The notes below the pieces were generated by a model. That model was not told the origin of the DNA. It saw only the letters and a program-made list of their open reading frames with translations, and ran no database searches. Positions 8,949-18,100 of a stretch of 64,000 nucleotides of DNA are shown here, in pieces (within the stretch, counting starts at the first letter, position 1; each line of letters begins with the position of its first letter). Source of the stretch: Candidatus Pantoea gossypiicola. Lineage in GTDB: Bacteria > Pseudomonadota > Gammaproteobacteria > Enterobacterales > Enterobacteriaceae. The translations under genes were made by a program, and so were the position numbers. The DNA lies in the NCBI RefSeq assembly GCF_008632075.1, contig NZ_VWVM01000014.1, positions 62,001 through 126,000 of the forward strand, in the 5' to 3' direction.

Positions 8949-11900
8949 ATGTTCACCACCGTACTGATTGCCAACCGCGGCGAAATTGCCTGTCGCGCCA
9001 TCCGAACCCTGAAACGCCTCGGCGTGAAAAGCGTCGCGATCTACTCCGACGCTGACCGCAACGCGCAGCACGTTAAGCAGGCCGATATCGCTATCGCGCT
9101 GGGTGGCGACAAAGCCAGCGACAGCTATCTGCGTATCGACAAAATTCTGGCAGCGGCGCGGCAAAGTGGCGCGCAGGCGATCTGGCCGGGCTACGGTTTT
9201 CTATCTGAAAGCCAGTCGTTTGCTGACGCCTGCGACGCGGCGGGCATCGCCTTTGTTGGCCCTACCGCGCAGCAGATTGGTGAGTTCGGCCTGAAACACC
9301 GCGCCCGTGAGCTGGCAGCCAGTGCAGGTGTCCCAATGACACCTGGTACACCGCTGCTCGCCTCGCTGGAAGAGGCGTTACAGGCCGCCGATAACATTGG
9401 CTATCCGGTAATGCTGAAAAGCACGGCGGGCGGCGGCGGTATTGGCCTGACGCGCTGCGCCGACGCCGGTGCGCTCGCCAGCGCCTGGGAGAGCGTGCGC
9501 CGTCTGGGCGAGCAGTTCTTCAGTGATGCAGGCGTGTTTCTGGAGCGCTGTATCGATCGCGCCCGCCACGTTGAAGTGCAGATTTTTGGTGACGGCACCG
9601 GTACCGTGGTGGCGCTGGGCGAACGCGACTGCTCCCTGCAGCGCCGCAATCAGAAGGTGGTGGAAGAGACGCCTGCACCCGGGCTGTCGCAGGCGACGCG
9701 TGACGCCCTGCTCGCCTCAGCGGTACGGCTCGGTGAGCTGGTCAACTACCGCAGCGCAGGCACCGTGGAGTATATCTACGACGTTGACCAGCAGGCCTTT
9801 TACTTTCTTGAAGTGAACACCCGTCTGCAGGTGGAGCATCCGGTTACCGAATGTGTCACCGGACTCGATCTGGTGGAGTGCATGCTGCAGGTGGCGGCGG
9901 GCGATGCGGTGGACTGGTCACGTCTGCAGGAGTCGCCACAGGGATCGGCCATTGAGGTGCGGCTCTACGCAGAAGATCCGCTGAAGAACTTTCAGCCCAG
10001 CCCCGGCCTGCTCACTGGCGTCACCTTTCCTGACGGCGTTCGGGTCGACAGCGGCATCGAAACCGGCAGTGAGGTCTCCAGCTTCTACGATCCGATTATC
10101 GCCAAGCTGATTGTCCATGCCGACACCCGCGATGCGGCGCTGGAAAAGCTGCATCAGGCGCTGGATGCCACGCAGTTGCATGGCATTGCAACCAACCTCG
10201 ACTATCTGCGCCAGATTACCAGCAGCGACGCGTTTCGCAGTGGCAACGTCTGGACGCGCTATCTCGACAGCGTCGTCCCTGCCGCCTCCGTGGTGGAAGT
10301 GCTGCAACCCGGCACCTTCAGTTCGGTTCAGGACTATCCGGGCCGCCTCGGCTACTGGGATATCGGCGTGCCGCCTTCCGGCCCGATGGATGATTTCGCG
10401 TTCCGGCTCGCGAACCGCATCGTTGGTAACCATGAATCAGCCGCAGGCCTGGAATTTACTCTGCAGGGACCGACGCTGCGCTTCCACTGTGATGCTATTC
10501 TGGCGCTGACCGGCGCAGACTGCGACGCGCAGCTTGATGGTGAACCGGTCAGCTACTGGCAGCCGCTGGCCGTGAAAGCGGGACAGACGCTGACGATGGG
10601 ACGCGCGCGGCAGGGCTGCCGCAGCTATCTGGCGGTACGCAACGGCTTCGACGTGCCGGAGTATCTGGGCAGCCGCAGCACCTTTTCACTGGGACAGTTT
10701 GGCGGTCACGCCGGACGTACCCTGCGCGTGGCCGATATGCTGGCGATCTCACGGCCTGAACGGGCAGCCTGCACCACGCCTGCTCCGGTCAGCGACCCGC
10801 AGCCGCTCGATGCGGCGCTGATTCCCCACTACGGCACCGAATGGTGCATCGGCGTGCTCTACGGCCCGCACGGCGCACCAGACTTCTTCACCCAGGCCGC
10901 CATCGATGAGTTCTTTGCCAGTGACTGGCAGGTGCACTACAACTCCAATCGCCTCGGCGTGCGGCTGGTTGGTCCGAAACCGACCTGGACCCGCGCCAAC
11001 GGCGGCGAAGCGGGCCTGCACCCCTCCAACGTTCATGACTGTGAATATGCGATCGGCGCGGTCAATTTCACCGGCGACTTCCCGGTGATCCTGACGCACG
11101 ACGGCCCGAGCCTGGGCGGCTTTGTCTGTCCGGTGACCATCGCTAAAGCCGAGCTGTGGAAAGTGGGCCAGGTTAAACCTGGCGACACCATCCGTTTCCA
11201 CCCGATTACGGCAGACGATGCGCTGGCGCGGGAAAAAGCGCAGATGCATCTGATTGAAACCCTGCGGCCTGAACATCCACCGACCTTTGCCGTGCCGTCG
11301 CTGGCCGAAACCGCCTACGGCTCCGCCACGATTCTGGCCGCCATCGAAGCCACCGGCAGTACGCCAAAGGTGGTCTATCGCCAGGCGGGCGACAAATATG
11401 TGCTGATTGAGTATGGCGACAACGTGCTGGATCTGGCGCTGCGCCTGCGCGTACACCTGCTGATGAATGCACTGACGGCGCAGGCGGAGCCAGGCGTCGA
11501 GGAGCTGTCGCCAGGTGTGCGCTCACTGCAGGTGCGCTACGACAGCCGCATCATTCATCAGTCCGCCCTGATGTCGCTGCTGCTGAGGCTTGAAGCGACG
11601 CTGGGCGATGTCAGCACGCTGAAAGTCCCGTCGCGCGTGGTGTGGATGCCGATGGCATTTGAAGACAGCGCCACGCTGGGAGCCGTCAGCCGCTATCAGG
11701 AGACGGTGCGCGCCAGCGCCCCCTGGCTGCCTAACAACGTGGACTTTATCCAGCGCATTAACGGCCTGAGCAGCCGCGATGAGGTGCGTGACACTCTGTT
11801 CGACGCCAGCTATCTGGTACTGGGCCTGGGCGATGTCTACCTCGGCGCGCCCTGCGCCGTGCCGATCGATCCTCGCCATCGCCTGCTGAGTTCTAAATAC

Positions 11901-12566
11901 AGTCCGGCACGCACCTTTACCGCCGAAGGCACCGTCGGCATCGGCGGCATGTACATGTGCATCTACGGCATGGATTCACCCGGCGGCTATCAGCTGGTGG
12001 GCCGCACGCTGCCCATCTGGAACACCTTCCTGAAAAACCCGCAGTTTGCGCCCGATGCGCCGTGGCTGCTGCGCTTCTTCGATCAGGTGCGCTTCTATCC
12101 TGTGAGTGAAACCGAACTGAACCAGTTGCGCGACGATTTCCGCGAAGGCCGTGCCAGCCTGCGTATTGAAGAGACGCAGTTTGATTTTGCTGCCCACCAG
12201 CAGTTCCTCGCCGACCACGCCGCTGAGATTGCCGCGTTCCGCCAGCGCCAGTCCACCGCCTTTGAACAGGAAGTTCAGCTCTGGGCGCAGGAAGAACAGA
12301 GCGCACCAGAGGCGGATGAGGCACAAGCCAGCGTCAGCGACAAGGATGATGCCGGGCTGGCGGTGCAGGCGGACCTCAATGGCAACATCTGGAAAGTTCT
12401 GGTCCAGCCGGGCGACGCGGTCAGCGCGGGACAGACGCTGATTATCGTCGAGGCGATGAAGATGGAACTGGCGATTGTCGCGCCGCAAGCCGGTCGGATA
12501 ACGCGCATTGTCTGCCAGGCGGGCCGTCCGGTCAGTCCTGGCGATAACCTGCTGTGGCTGGAATAA
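8949..12566 (+). CDS. uca: urea carboxylase (biotin-dependent)
   Basis: Urea carboxylase uses ATP and bicarbonate to carboxylate urea to allophanate. The 1,205-residue chain has the full single-polypeptide layout: a biotin carboxylase module at about 1-445 (ATP-grasp loop STAGGGGIGLTR, active site EVNTRLQVEHPVTE); a KipA/AHS2-like half of the carboxyltransferase at about 450-760 (VVEVLQPGTFSSVQDYPGRLG); a KipI/AHS1-like half at about 790-1010; and a C-terminal biotinyl domain with biotin-accepting Lys1171 in VEAMKMEL. Related guanidine carboxylases usually travel with carboxyguanidine deiminase genes (CgdA/CgdB). None is here and a urea transporter is, so urea is the likelier substrate. It lies 2 bp after atzF, in the same operon. 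Confidence 0.94.
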   Translation: MFTTVLIANRGEIACRAIRTLKRLGVKSVAIYSDADRNAQHVKQADIAIALGGDKASDSYLRIDKILAAARQSGAQAIWPGYGFLSESQSFADACDAAGIAFVGPTAQQIGEFGLKHRARELAASAGVPMTPGTPLLASLEEALQAADNIGYPVMLKSTAGGGGIGLTRCADAGALASAWESVRRLGEQFFSDAGVFLERCIDRARHVEVQIFGDGTGTVVALGERDCSLQRRNQKVVEETPAPGLSQATRDALLASAVRLGELVNYRSAGTVEYIYDVDQQAFYFLEVNTRLQVEHPVTECVTGLDLVECMLQVAAGDAVDWSRLQESPQGSAIEVRLYAEDPLKNFQPSPGLLTGVTFPDGVRVDSGIETGSEVSSFYDPIIAKLIVHADTRDAALEKLHQALDATQLHGIATNLDYLRQITSSDAFRSGNVWTRYLDSVVPAASVVEVLQPGTFSSVQDYPGRLGYWDIGVPPSGPMDDFAFRLANRIVGNHESAAGLEFTLQGPTLRFHCDAILALTGADCDAQLDGEPVSYWQPLAVKAGQTLTMGRARQGCRSYLAVRNGFDVPEYLGSRSTFSLGQFGGHAGRTLRVADMLAISRPERAACTTPAPVSDPQPLDAALIPHYGTEWCIGVLYGPHGAPDFFTQAAIDEFFASDWQVHYNSNRLGVRLVGPKPTWTRANGGEAGLHPSNVHDCEYAIGAVNFTGDFPVILTHDGPSLGGFVCPVTIAKAELWKVGQVKPGDTIRFHPITADDALAREKAQMHLIETLRPEHPPTFAVPSLAETAYGSATILAAIEATGSTPKVVYRQAGDKYVLIEYGDNVLDLALRLRVHLLMNALTAQAEPGVEELSPGVRSLQVRYDSRIIHQSALMSLLLRLEATLGDVSTLKVPSRVVWMPMAFEDSATLGAVSRYQETVRASAPWLPNNVDFIQRINGLSSRDEVRDTLFDASYLVLGLGDVYLGAPCAVPIDPRHRLLSSKYSPARTFTAEGTVGIGGMYMCIYGMDSPGGYQLVGRTLPIWNTFLKNPQFAPDAPWLLRFFDQVRFYPVSETELNQLRDDFREGRASLRIEETQFDFAAHQQFLADHAAEIAAFRQRQSTAFEQEVQLWAQEEQSAPEADEAQASVSDKDDAGLAVQADLNGNIWKVLVQPGDAVSAGQTLIIVEAMKMELAIVAPQAGRITRIVCQAGRPVSPGDNLLWLE

Positions 12567-12575
12567 GGAGCGGCA

Positions 12576-13277
12576 ATGACAACGCAACCTCAATCTCCCA
12601 AAGCGCGCCCGGAAGCGCTGGCTGAACGGGTCTATCAGGCGCTGAAGGCCGATATTTTCGCTTTTCGCCTGATGCCGGGTGACCGCTTCAGCGAAAGCGA
12701 AATCGCCGGGCGGATGGCGGTCAGCCGCACGCCGGTGCGCCAGGCGCTGTTCCGGCTGGAGCGCGAAGGCTTTGTTGAAGTCTGGTTCCGCAGCGGCTGG
12801 CAGATCAAAAACTTCGATTTTGCCTGGTTCGAATCGCTGTATGACCTGCGCACCGTACTGGAATGCGAGGCGGTAAAACGCCTCTGCGCTCTGCCCGCGC
12901 CGCAGTGTGCCGCGCTGTTAAGCGAACTAAACCAGTTCTGGTGTGAGGCAGAGGCGCTCACCGAGGGTCTGGTGGTGTCGCAGCACGATGAGGCGTTTCA
13001 CATGACGCTGGTCGCGGCAGCGGGCAATCCGGAGATGGCGCGCATTCACGCCGAACTCACAGAGAAAATCCGCATTATTCGCCGGCTCGACTTCACCCGC
13101 GATGACCGCGTCTGGGCCACTTATCAGGAGCATGCAGAGATTTTACAGGCGATTTTTCAGCAACAGACCACCGAGGCGCAACGCATCCTGACCGAACACA
13201 TCGCCGTCAGTAAGGCAGAGGTCAGGAAGATCACCCTGCACCGCCTCCAGCAGGCACGGCTCCAGCTTACCGAATAA
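12576..13277 (+). CDS. GntR-family (FadR/FCD) transcriptional regulator of the urea operon
   Basis: This 233-residue regulator has an N-terminal winged helix-turn-helix (AERVYQALKADIFAFRLMPGDRFSESEIAGRMAVSRTPVRQAL read in pieces, about residues 15-80) and a C-terminal all-helical FCD ligand-binding domain (about 90-220). The FCD metal-binding histidines are plausible in QHDEAFHMTLV and the EEHAE-like QEHAEILQAI segment. It lies between the catabolic genes and the transporter genes on the same strand, 9 bp after uca with a GGAG ribosome site, so it is probably co-transcribed and controls the island, with a urea-pathway compound or nitrogen signal as ligand. The effector is not known from sequence. 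Confidence 0.88.
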   Translation: MTTQPQSPKARPEALAERVYQALKADIFAFRLMPGDRFSESEIAGRMAVSRTPVRQALFRLEREGFVEVWFRSGWQIKNFDFAWFESLYDLRTVLECEAVKRLCALPAPQCAALLSELNQFWCEAEALTEGLVVSQHDEAFHMTLVAAAGNPEMARIHAELTEKIRIIRRLDFTRDDRVWATYQEHAEILQAIFQQQTTEAQRILTEHIAVSKAEVRKITLHRLQQARLQLTE

Positions 13278-13301
13278 CATGACAACAACTCAGGGGTTTA
13301 A

Positions 13302-14573
13302 ATGATGAAAAGACGTTCGTTGATCAAGGCTTTCGCGCTCTCCGCCACCGTTGTCAGTCTGGGTTTCGCCTGGAGTGCGCAGGCGGCTGACACCATCAAA
13401 GTGGGGATCATGCACTCGCTCTCCGGCACCATGGCGATTTCTGAAACGCCGCTGAAAGATGTGGCGCTGATGACCATTGATGAGATCAACGCCAAAGGCG
13501 GCGTGCTGGGGAAAAAGCTGGAGCCGGTGGTGGTCGATCCCGCCTCAAACTGGCCGCTGTTTGCCGAGAAAGCGCGGCAGTTGCTGACCCAGGATAAAGC
13601 GGCAGTGGTGTTTGGCTGCTGGACCTCGGTGTCACGCAAATCGGTGCTGCCGGTGTTTGAAGAGCTGAACGGCCTGCTGTTCTATCCGGTGCAGTATGAA
13701 GGGGAAGAGATGTCACCCAACGTCTTCTACACCGGCGCTGCGCCTAACCAGCAGGCGATTCCGGCGGTGGAATACCTGATGAGCGAAGATGGCGGCAGCG
13801 CGAAACGCTTCTTCCTGCTGGGCACCGACTACGTCTATCCGCGCACCACCAACAAAATCCTGCGCGCCTTCCTCCACAGCAAAGGCGTGGCGGACAAAGA
13901 TATCGAAGAGGTCTACACGCCGTTTGGTTACAGCGACTACCAGACCATTGTCTCCAACATCAAAAAATTCGCGGCAGGCGGTAAAACCGCGGTGGTCTCG
14001 ACCATCAACGGCGACTCCAACGTACCGTTCTACAAAGAGCTGGCGAATCAGGGCATCAAAGCCACTGAAATTCCGGTGGTCGCCTTCTCAGTGGGCGAAG
14101 AGGAACTGCGCGGCATCGACACCAAACCACTGGTGGGTCAGTTAGCCGCCTGGAACTATTTCGAGTCGATCGATAATCCGACCAACGCGAAGTTCGTCGC
14201 CGATTACCGCGCCTACGCCAAAGCACATAACCTGCCGAATGCGGCTACCGTCGTCACCAACGACCCGATGGAAGCGACTTATGTTGGCATCCATATGTGG
14301 GCGCAGGCGGTGGAAAAAGCGGGCACAACCGATGTGGACAAAGTGCGGGCAGCGATGGCCGGTCAGACCTTTAAAGCGCCGGATGGCTTTACCCTGACCA
14401 TGGATCAGACCAACCATCATCTGCATAAGCCGGTCATGATTGGCGAAGTGGAAGAGAACGGCCAGTTCAGCGTGGTGTGGCAGACCGATAAGCCGGTGCG
14501 CGCGCAGCCGTGGAGCCCGTACATTGCCGGTAACGACAAAAAGCCCGATCACCCGGTGAAGACCGCGCAGTAA
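13302..14573 (+). CDS. urtA: urea ABC transporter substrate-binding protein UrtA
   Basis: UrtA is the periplasmic receptor of the UrtABCDE high-affinity urea importer, a branched-chain-amino-acid (HAAT) type system. The 423-residue precursor has a signal peptide (MMKRRSLIKAFALSATVVSLGFAW..., cleavage after AQA) whose RRSLIK resembles a weak twin-arginine motif. The mature part shows the HAAT receptor fold, with IKVGIMHSLSGTMAISETPL and the UrtA-typical VVFGCWTSVSRKSVLPVFEE and LLFYPVQYEGEE segments. Two ATGs in tandem (13302, 13305) follow an AGGGG site; I chose the first. It is followed by a small hairpin before urtB, which would favour extra UrtA synthesis. Confidence 0.94.
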   Translation: MMKRRSLIKAFALSATVVSLGFAWSAQAADTIKVGIMHSLSGTMAISETPLKDVALMTIDEINAKGGVLGKKLEPVVVDPASNWPLFAEKARQLLTQDKAAVVFGCWTSVSRKSVLPVFEELNGLLFYPVQYEGEEMSPNVFYTGAAPNQQAIPAVEYLMSEDGGSAKRFFLLGTDYVYPRTTNKILRAFLHSKGVADKDIEEVYTPFGYSDYQTIVSNIKKFAAGGKTAVVSTINGDSNVPFYKELANQGIKATEIPVVAFSVGEEELRGIDTKPLVGQLAAWNYFESIDNPTNAKFVADYRAYAKAHNLPNAATVVTNDPMEATYVGIHMWAQAVEKAGTTDVDKVRAAMAGQTFKAPDGFTLTMDQTNHHLHKPVMIGEVEENGQFSVVWQTDKPVRAQPWSPYIAGNDKKPDHPVKTAQ

Positions 14574-14594
14574 GCGCGCGTTGCTGATGAGAAA

Positions 14595-14613
14595 GCGTCA
14601 CCCGCTGTGACGC
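14595..14613 (+). promoter_or_regulatory. intercistronic hairpin between urtA and urtB
   Basis: A 7-bp perfect stem GCGTCAC / GTGACGC with a 5-base loop lies in the 99-bp gap after urtA and has no U-run. Hairpins after receptor genes commonly protect the upstream mRNA and set a high receptor-to-permease ratio; that role here is inference. Confidence 0.45.
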
Positions 14614-14672
14614 AGCAGCACGGTAGCGGTTATCCGGCTGCCGTGCTGACCTCCCCAAACGAGGCTCCTTTT

Positions 14673-16238
14673 ATGAATCTATGTCGCTGCTTTTTCAGCC
14701 TGCTGCTGCTGCTGCCGCTGTTTGCCAGCGCCGGACCGGCGGCTGACTTTGCCGCCGCCAGCCGCAGCCAGCAGGCCACGCTGTTGCAACAGTGGGCCGC
14801 CGCGCCGGACAGCCATCGCCTGCCGCTGCTGGAAGCGCTGAAGGCCGAAACCGTGGTCATCGACCAGAACAAACAGCCGTTCAGCCAGCAGGGTTCGACG
14901 CTGCAGCCGCTGGACGCCGTATCGCAACCTGCGGGTAACCTGAAAAAGCTGTTTATGAACAATCGTCTGCGCGTGCTGGTGAACAACGCGCTGGCTGCCC
15001 ACCAGCTGGTGAGCAGTGATGCTGCCCTGCGTCTGCGCGCGGCGCAGCAGTTGCAGAATGAGGGTACCGCCGACCAGTTGCCGCTGCTGGAACAGCGTCT
15101 GGCCGCCGAGCAGGATAGCCGGGTACATGCCGCATTAGCGCTGGCGCTGGCGAACCTGCAACTGGCGGATGGCGAACCGATGGTGCGCCTGCGGGCCGTA
15201 AAACTGCTGGGTGAGTCCAGCGATCCCAATACGCAGGCCAGCCTGCAACGCCTGACGCAGCCCGCGAATGAGCCGGACGCCACGGTGCGGGCAGCGGCGG
15301 CGGAGAGCCTGCAACAGATTCAGAAGCGGCTGATGTGGGGCGATCTGCTGGGACAGGCATTTAGCGGCCTGTCGCTGGGCTCCATCCTGCTGCTGGCCGC
15401 GCTGGGCCTGGCGATCACCTATGGCCTGCTTGGGGTGATCAACATGGCGCACGGTGAAATGCTGATGCTCGGCGCGTACGCCACCTGGTGGGTTCAGAGC
15501 CTGTTTCAGCAGTTTGCGCCGGACTATTTAGCCTGGTATCCGCTGCTGGCACTGCCTGTCGCCTTTATGGTCACTGCCGCCATCGGTATGGCGCTGGAGC
15601 GCACGGTGATCCGCCATCTCTATGGCCGTCCACTGGAGACGCTCCTTGCCACCTGGGGGATCAGCCTGATGCTGATCCAGCTGGTGCGGGTGCTGTTCGG
15701 AGCGCAGAACCTGGAGGTGGCGAACCCGTCGTGGCTCTCCGGCGGCTTACAGCTGCTGCCTAATCTGGTGCTGCCGTGGAACCGCATTGCGGTGATCCTG
15801 TTTGTGGTGTTTGTGCTGGCGCTGACCTGGCTGCTGCTGAACCGGACGCGTCTTGGCATGAACGTGCGCGCCGTGACTCAGAACCGCGCCATGGCGGAGT
15901 GCTGCGGCGTGCCGACCGGCCGCGTCGATATGCTGGCGTTCGGACTCGGCTCCGGCATTGCCGGGCTGGGCGGCGTGGCGCTGTCACAGCTCGGAAACGT
16001 CGGACCGGAGCTGGGTCAGGGCTACATCATCGACTCGTTCCTGGTCGTGGTGCTGGGTGGCGTCGGCCAGCTAGCGGGCACCGTGGTTGCCGCGTTCAGC
16101 CTGGGGATTCTGAACAAAGTGCTGGAGCCGCAGATCGGCGCGGTGCTGGGTAAGATCCTGATTCTGGTGATTATCGTGCTGTTTATTCAAAAACGTCCGC
16201 AGGGACTGTTTGCGGTTAAAGGAAGGGTGACAGACTGA
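14673..16238 (+). CDS. urtB: urea ABC transporter permease UrtB
   Basis: UrtB is one of the two membrane subunits of the urea importer. The 521-residue protein has the UrtB-specific layout: an N-terminal signal-like segment (MNLCRCFFSLLLLLPLFASAG), a periplasmic helical-repeat region of about 200 residues (ALRLRAAQQL, RLRAVKLLGE, TVRAAAAESL units), then a LivH-type permease domain with about eight membrane spans from residue 240 (GLSLGSILLLAALGLAITYG, NMAHGEMLMLGAY). I chose the ATG at 14673, where the signal segment starts; the frame is open 22 codons further upstream. The stop overlaps the urtC start by one base. Confidence 0.93.
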   Translation: MNLCRCFFSLLLLLPLFASAGPAADFAAASRSQQATLLQQWAAAPDSHRLPLLEALKAETVVIDQNKQPFSQQGSTLQPLDAVSQPAGNLKKLFMNNRLRVLVNNALAAHQLVSSDAALRLRAAQQLQNEGTADQLPLLEQRLAAEQDSRVHAALALALANLQLADGEPMVRLRAVKLLGESSDPNTQASLQRLTQPANEPDATVRAAAAESLQQIQKRLMWGDLLGQAFSGLSLGSILLLAALGLAITYGLLGVINMAHGEMLMLGAYATWWVQSLFQQFAPDYLAWYPLLALPVAFMVTAAIGMALERTVIRHLYGRPLETLLATWGISLMLIQLVRVLFGAQNLEVANPSWLSGGLQLLPNLVLPWNRIAVILFVVFVLALTWLLLNRTRLGMNVRAVTQNRAMAECCGVPTGRVDMLAFGLGSGIAGLGGVALSQLGNVGPELGQGYIIDSFLVVVLGGVGQLAGTVVAAFSLGILNKVLEPQIGAVLGKILILVIIVLFIQKRPQGLFAVKGRVTD

Positions 16239-17311
16239 TGACGCAACCCATCACGCTTCGCATGGCGCGCACCGCGCCGCGCCTGACGATCGGCATCGGC
16301 CTGGCGATCACCCTGGCGTTACTGGTGATGCCGTTTCTGGCGCTGCTGCCCGCCACGCATCCGCTGGCGATCTCTACCTATACCCTGACGCTGGTCGGCA
16401 AAATCCTCTGCTATGCGGTGGTCGCGGTGGCGCTGGATTTGGTGTGGGGCTACGCCGGACTGCTCTCGCTGGGCCACGGCCTGTTCTTTGCGCTGGGCGG
16501 ATATGCCATGGGTATGTACCTGATGCGCCAGGCCGCCGGTGAGGGCTTGCCCGCCTTTATGTCCTTTCTCTCCTGGCGTGAGCTACCCTGGTTCTGGGCC
16601 GGCACCGACTATTTCGCCTGGGCGCTCTGCCTGAGCATGCTGGTGCCGGGCCTGCTGGCGCTGGTGTTTGGCTTCTTCGCTTTTCGCTCGACGATCAAAG
16701 GTGTCTACTTCTCCATCATGACCCAGGCGCTGACCTACGCCGGAATGCTACTGTTCTTCCGCAATGAAACCGGTTTTGGCGGCAACAACGGCTTTACCGG
16801 CTTTACCACCCTGCTCGGCTTTTCGGTGACCGCGACCGGCACCCGCATCGGGCTGTTTATCGCCACCGTGCTGCTGCTGCTGCTGAGTCTGATGATCGGC
16901 TTCGCCCTGGCGCGCAGCAGGTTTGGCCGGGTGCTGACTGCGGTACGCGATGCCGAAAACCGCCTGATGTTCTGTGGTTACGATCCACGCGGCTTCAAGC
17001 TATTTGTCTGGACGCTCTCTGCCGTGCTGTGCGGCCTGGCCGGGGCGCTCTATGTGCCGCAGGTCGGCATTATCAATCCGGGCGAGATGTCACCGGCTAA
17101 CTCGATAGAAGCGGCGATCTGGGTGGCGCTGGGCGGACGCGGCACGTTGATTGGCCCGCTGCTTGGAGCGGCAATTGTTAACGGCGCACGCAGCTTCTTC
17201 ACCGTCGCCTTCCCCGAATACTGGCTCTTTTTCCTGGGCCTGATGTTTATCCTGGTCACGCTGTTTCTGCCGCACGGCGTGATTGGCCTGCTGCGCCGGA
17301 GAAAAAAATGA
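16238..17311 (+). CDS. urtC: urea ABC transporter permease UrtC
   Basis: UrtC is the LivM-type second permease subunit of the urea importer. The 357-residue protein has about nine or ten hydrophobic spans and the LivM loop motifs GYAGLLSLGHGLFFALGGYA and FRSTIKGVYFSIMTQAL, with the conserved YDPRGFKLFVWTLSA and GRGTLIGPLLGA segments near the C-terminus. It starts on the last base of urtB and its stop overlaps the urtD ATG in an ATGA arrangement, a layout that implies translational coupling across urtB-urtC-urtD. Confidence 0.94.
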   Translation: MTQPITLRMARTAPRLTIGIGLAITLALLVMPFLALLPATHPLAISTYTLTLVGKILCYAVVAVALDLVWGYAGLLSLGHGLFFALGGYAMGMYLMRQAAGEGLPAFMSFLSWRELPWFWAGTDYFAWALCLSMLVPGLLALVFGFFAFRSTIKGVYFSIMTQALTYAGMLLFFRNETGFGGNNGFTGFTTLLGFSVTATGTRIGLFIATVLLLLLSLMIGFALARSRFGRVLTAVRDAENRLMFCGYDPRGFKLFVWTLSAVLCGLAGALYVPQVGIINPGEMSPANSIEAAIWVALGGRGTLIGPLLGAAIVNGARSFFTVAFPEYWLFFLGLMFILVTLFLPHGVIGLLRRRKK

Positions 17312-18099
17312 GTAATGCCCTGTTTACCCAACCCCAGCTGGCGGATCGCCACCGGGCGCAGCGCGATCCGGTGCTGCAACTGGAGAAGATCAGCGTGTCA
17401 TTTGAGGGCTTCCGGGCGCTGACCGACCTTTCGCTGCAGATCGGCGTCGGTGAACTGCGCTGTGTGATCGGCCCCAACGGCGCGGGTAAAACCACGCTGA
17501 TGGATGTGATCACTGGCAAAACCCGGCCCGATTCTGGACGCGTGATCTACGACCAGGACAGCGATCTGACCCGTCTCTCACCCGTCGAGATCGCCCGCGC
17601 CGGGATTGGCCGTAAGTTCCAGAAGCCCACGGTGTTTGAGGCGTTAACCGTGTTCGAGAATCTGGAGATCGCGCTCAAAGCCGATAAATCGGTCTGGGCC
17701 AGCCTGCGCGCCCGCCTTAATAGCTAACAGCGTGACCGGATTGATGAAGTACTGAAACTGCTGCGGCTGGGCGGCGAACGCCAGCGCCGCGCGGGCCTGC
17801 TGTCGCACGGACAGAAGCAGTTTCTGGAAATTGGCATGCTGCTGGTACAGGAGCCGCATCTGCTGCTGCTGGATGAACCGGCGGCGGGCATGACCGACGC
17901 AGAGACGGACTACACCGCCGAGCTGTTCCGCAGCCTGGCGGGCAAACATTCCCTGATGGTGGTGGAGCATGACATGGGCTTTGTCGAGACCATCGCTGAC
18001 CATGTCACGGTGCTGCATCAGGGGCAGGTGCTGGCCGAGGGTTCACTGCGCGAAGTGCAGGCTAATGAGCAGGTTATCGACGTTTATCTGGGGCGCTGA
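17308..18099 (+). pseudogene. urtD: urea ABC transporter ATPase UrtD, interrupted by an in-frame TAA
   Basis: The frame from the ATG at 17308 encodes a LivG-type ATPase but hits TAA at 17725-17727 (codon 140). The same frame then continues without any shift to a normal stop at 18097-18099, 263 codons overall, the usual UrtD size. The first piece has the Walker A motif GPNGAGKTT and Q-loop region GIGRKFQKPTVFE. The second has the ABC signature LSHGQKQ, Walker B LLLLDEPAAGMTD and the H-loop VVEHDMGF. The broken product lacks signature and Walker B, so it cannot hydrolyse ATP alone. No good internal start with a ribosome site precedes the signature motif (first ATG at 17836, inside the Walker B approach). 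Both halves remain well conserved, so the lesion is recent, a strain-specific mutation or a sequencing error. Confidence 0.9.
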
Positions 18100-18100
18100 G

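Noticed and set aside
8949..12566. Guanidine carboxylase instead of urea carboxylase
   Set aside because: No carboxyguanidine deiminase genes and no guanidine riboswitch were recognised; the linked transporter is UrtABCDE. Sequence alone does not fully exclude it.
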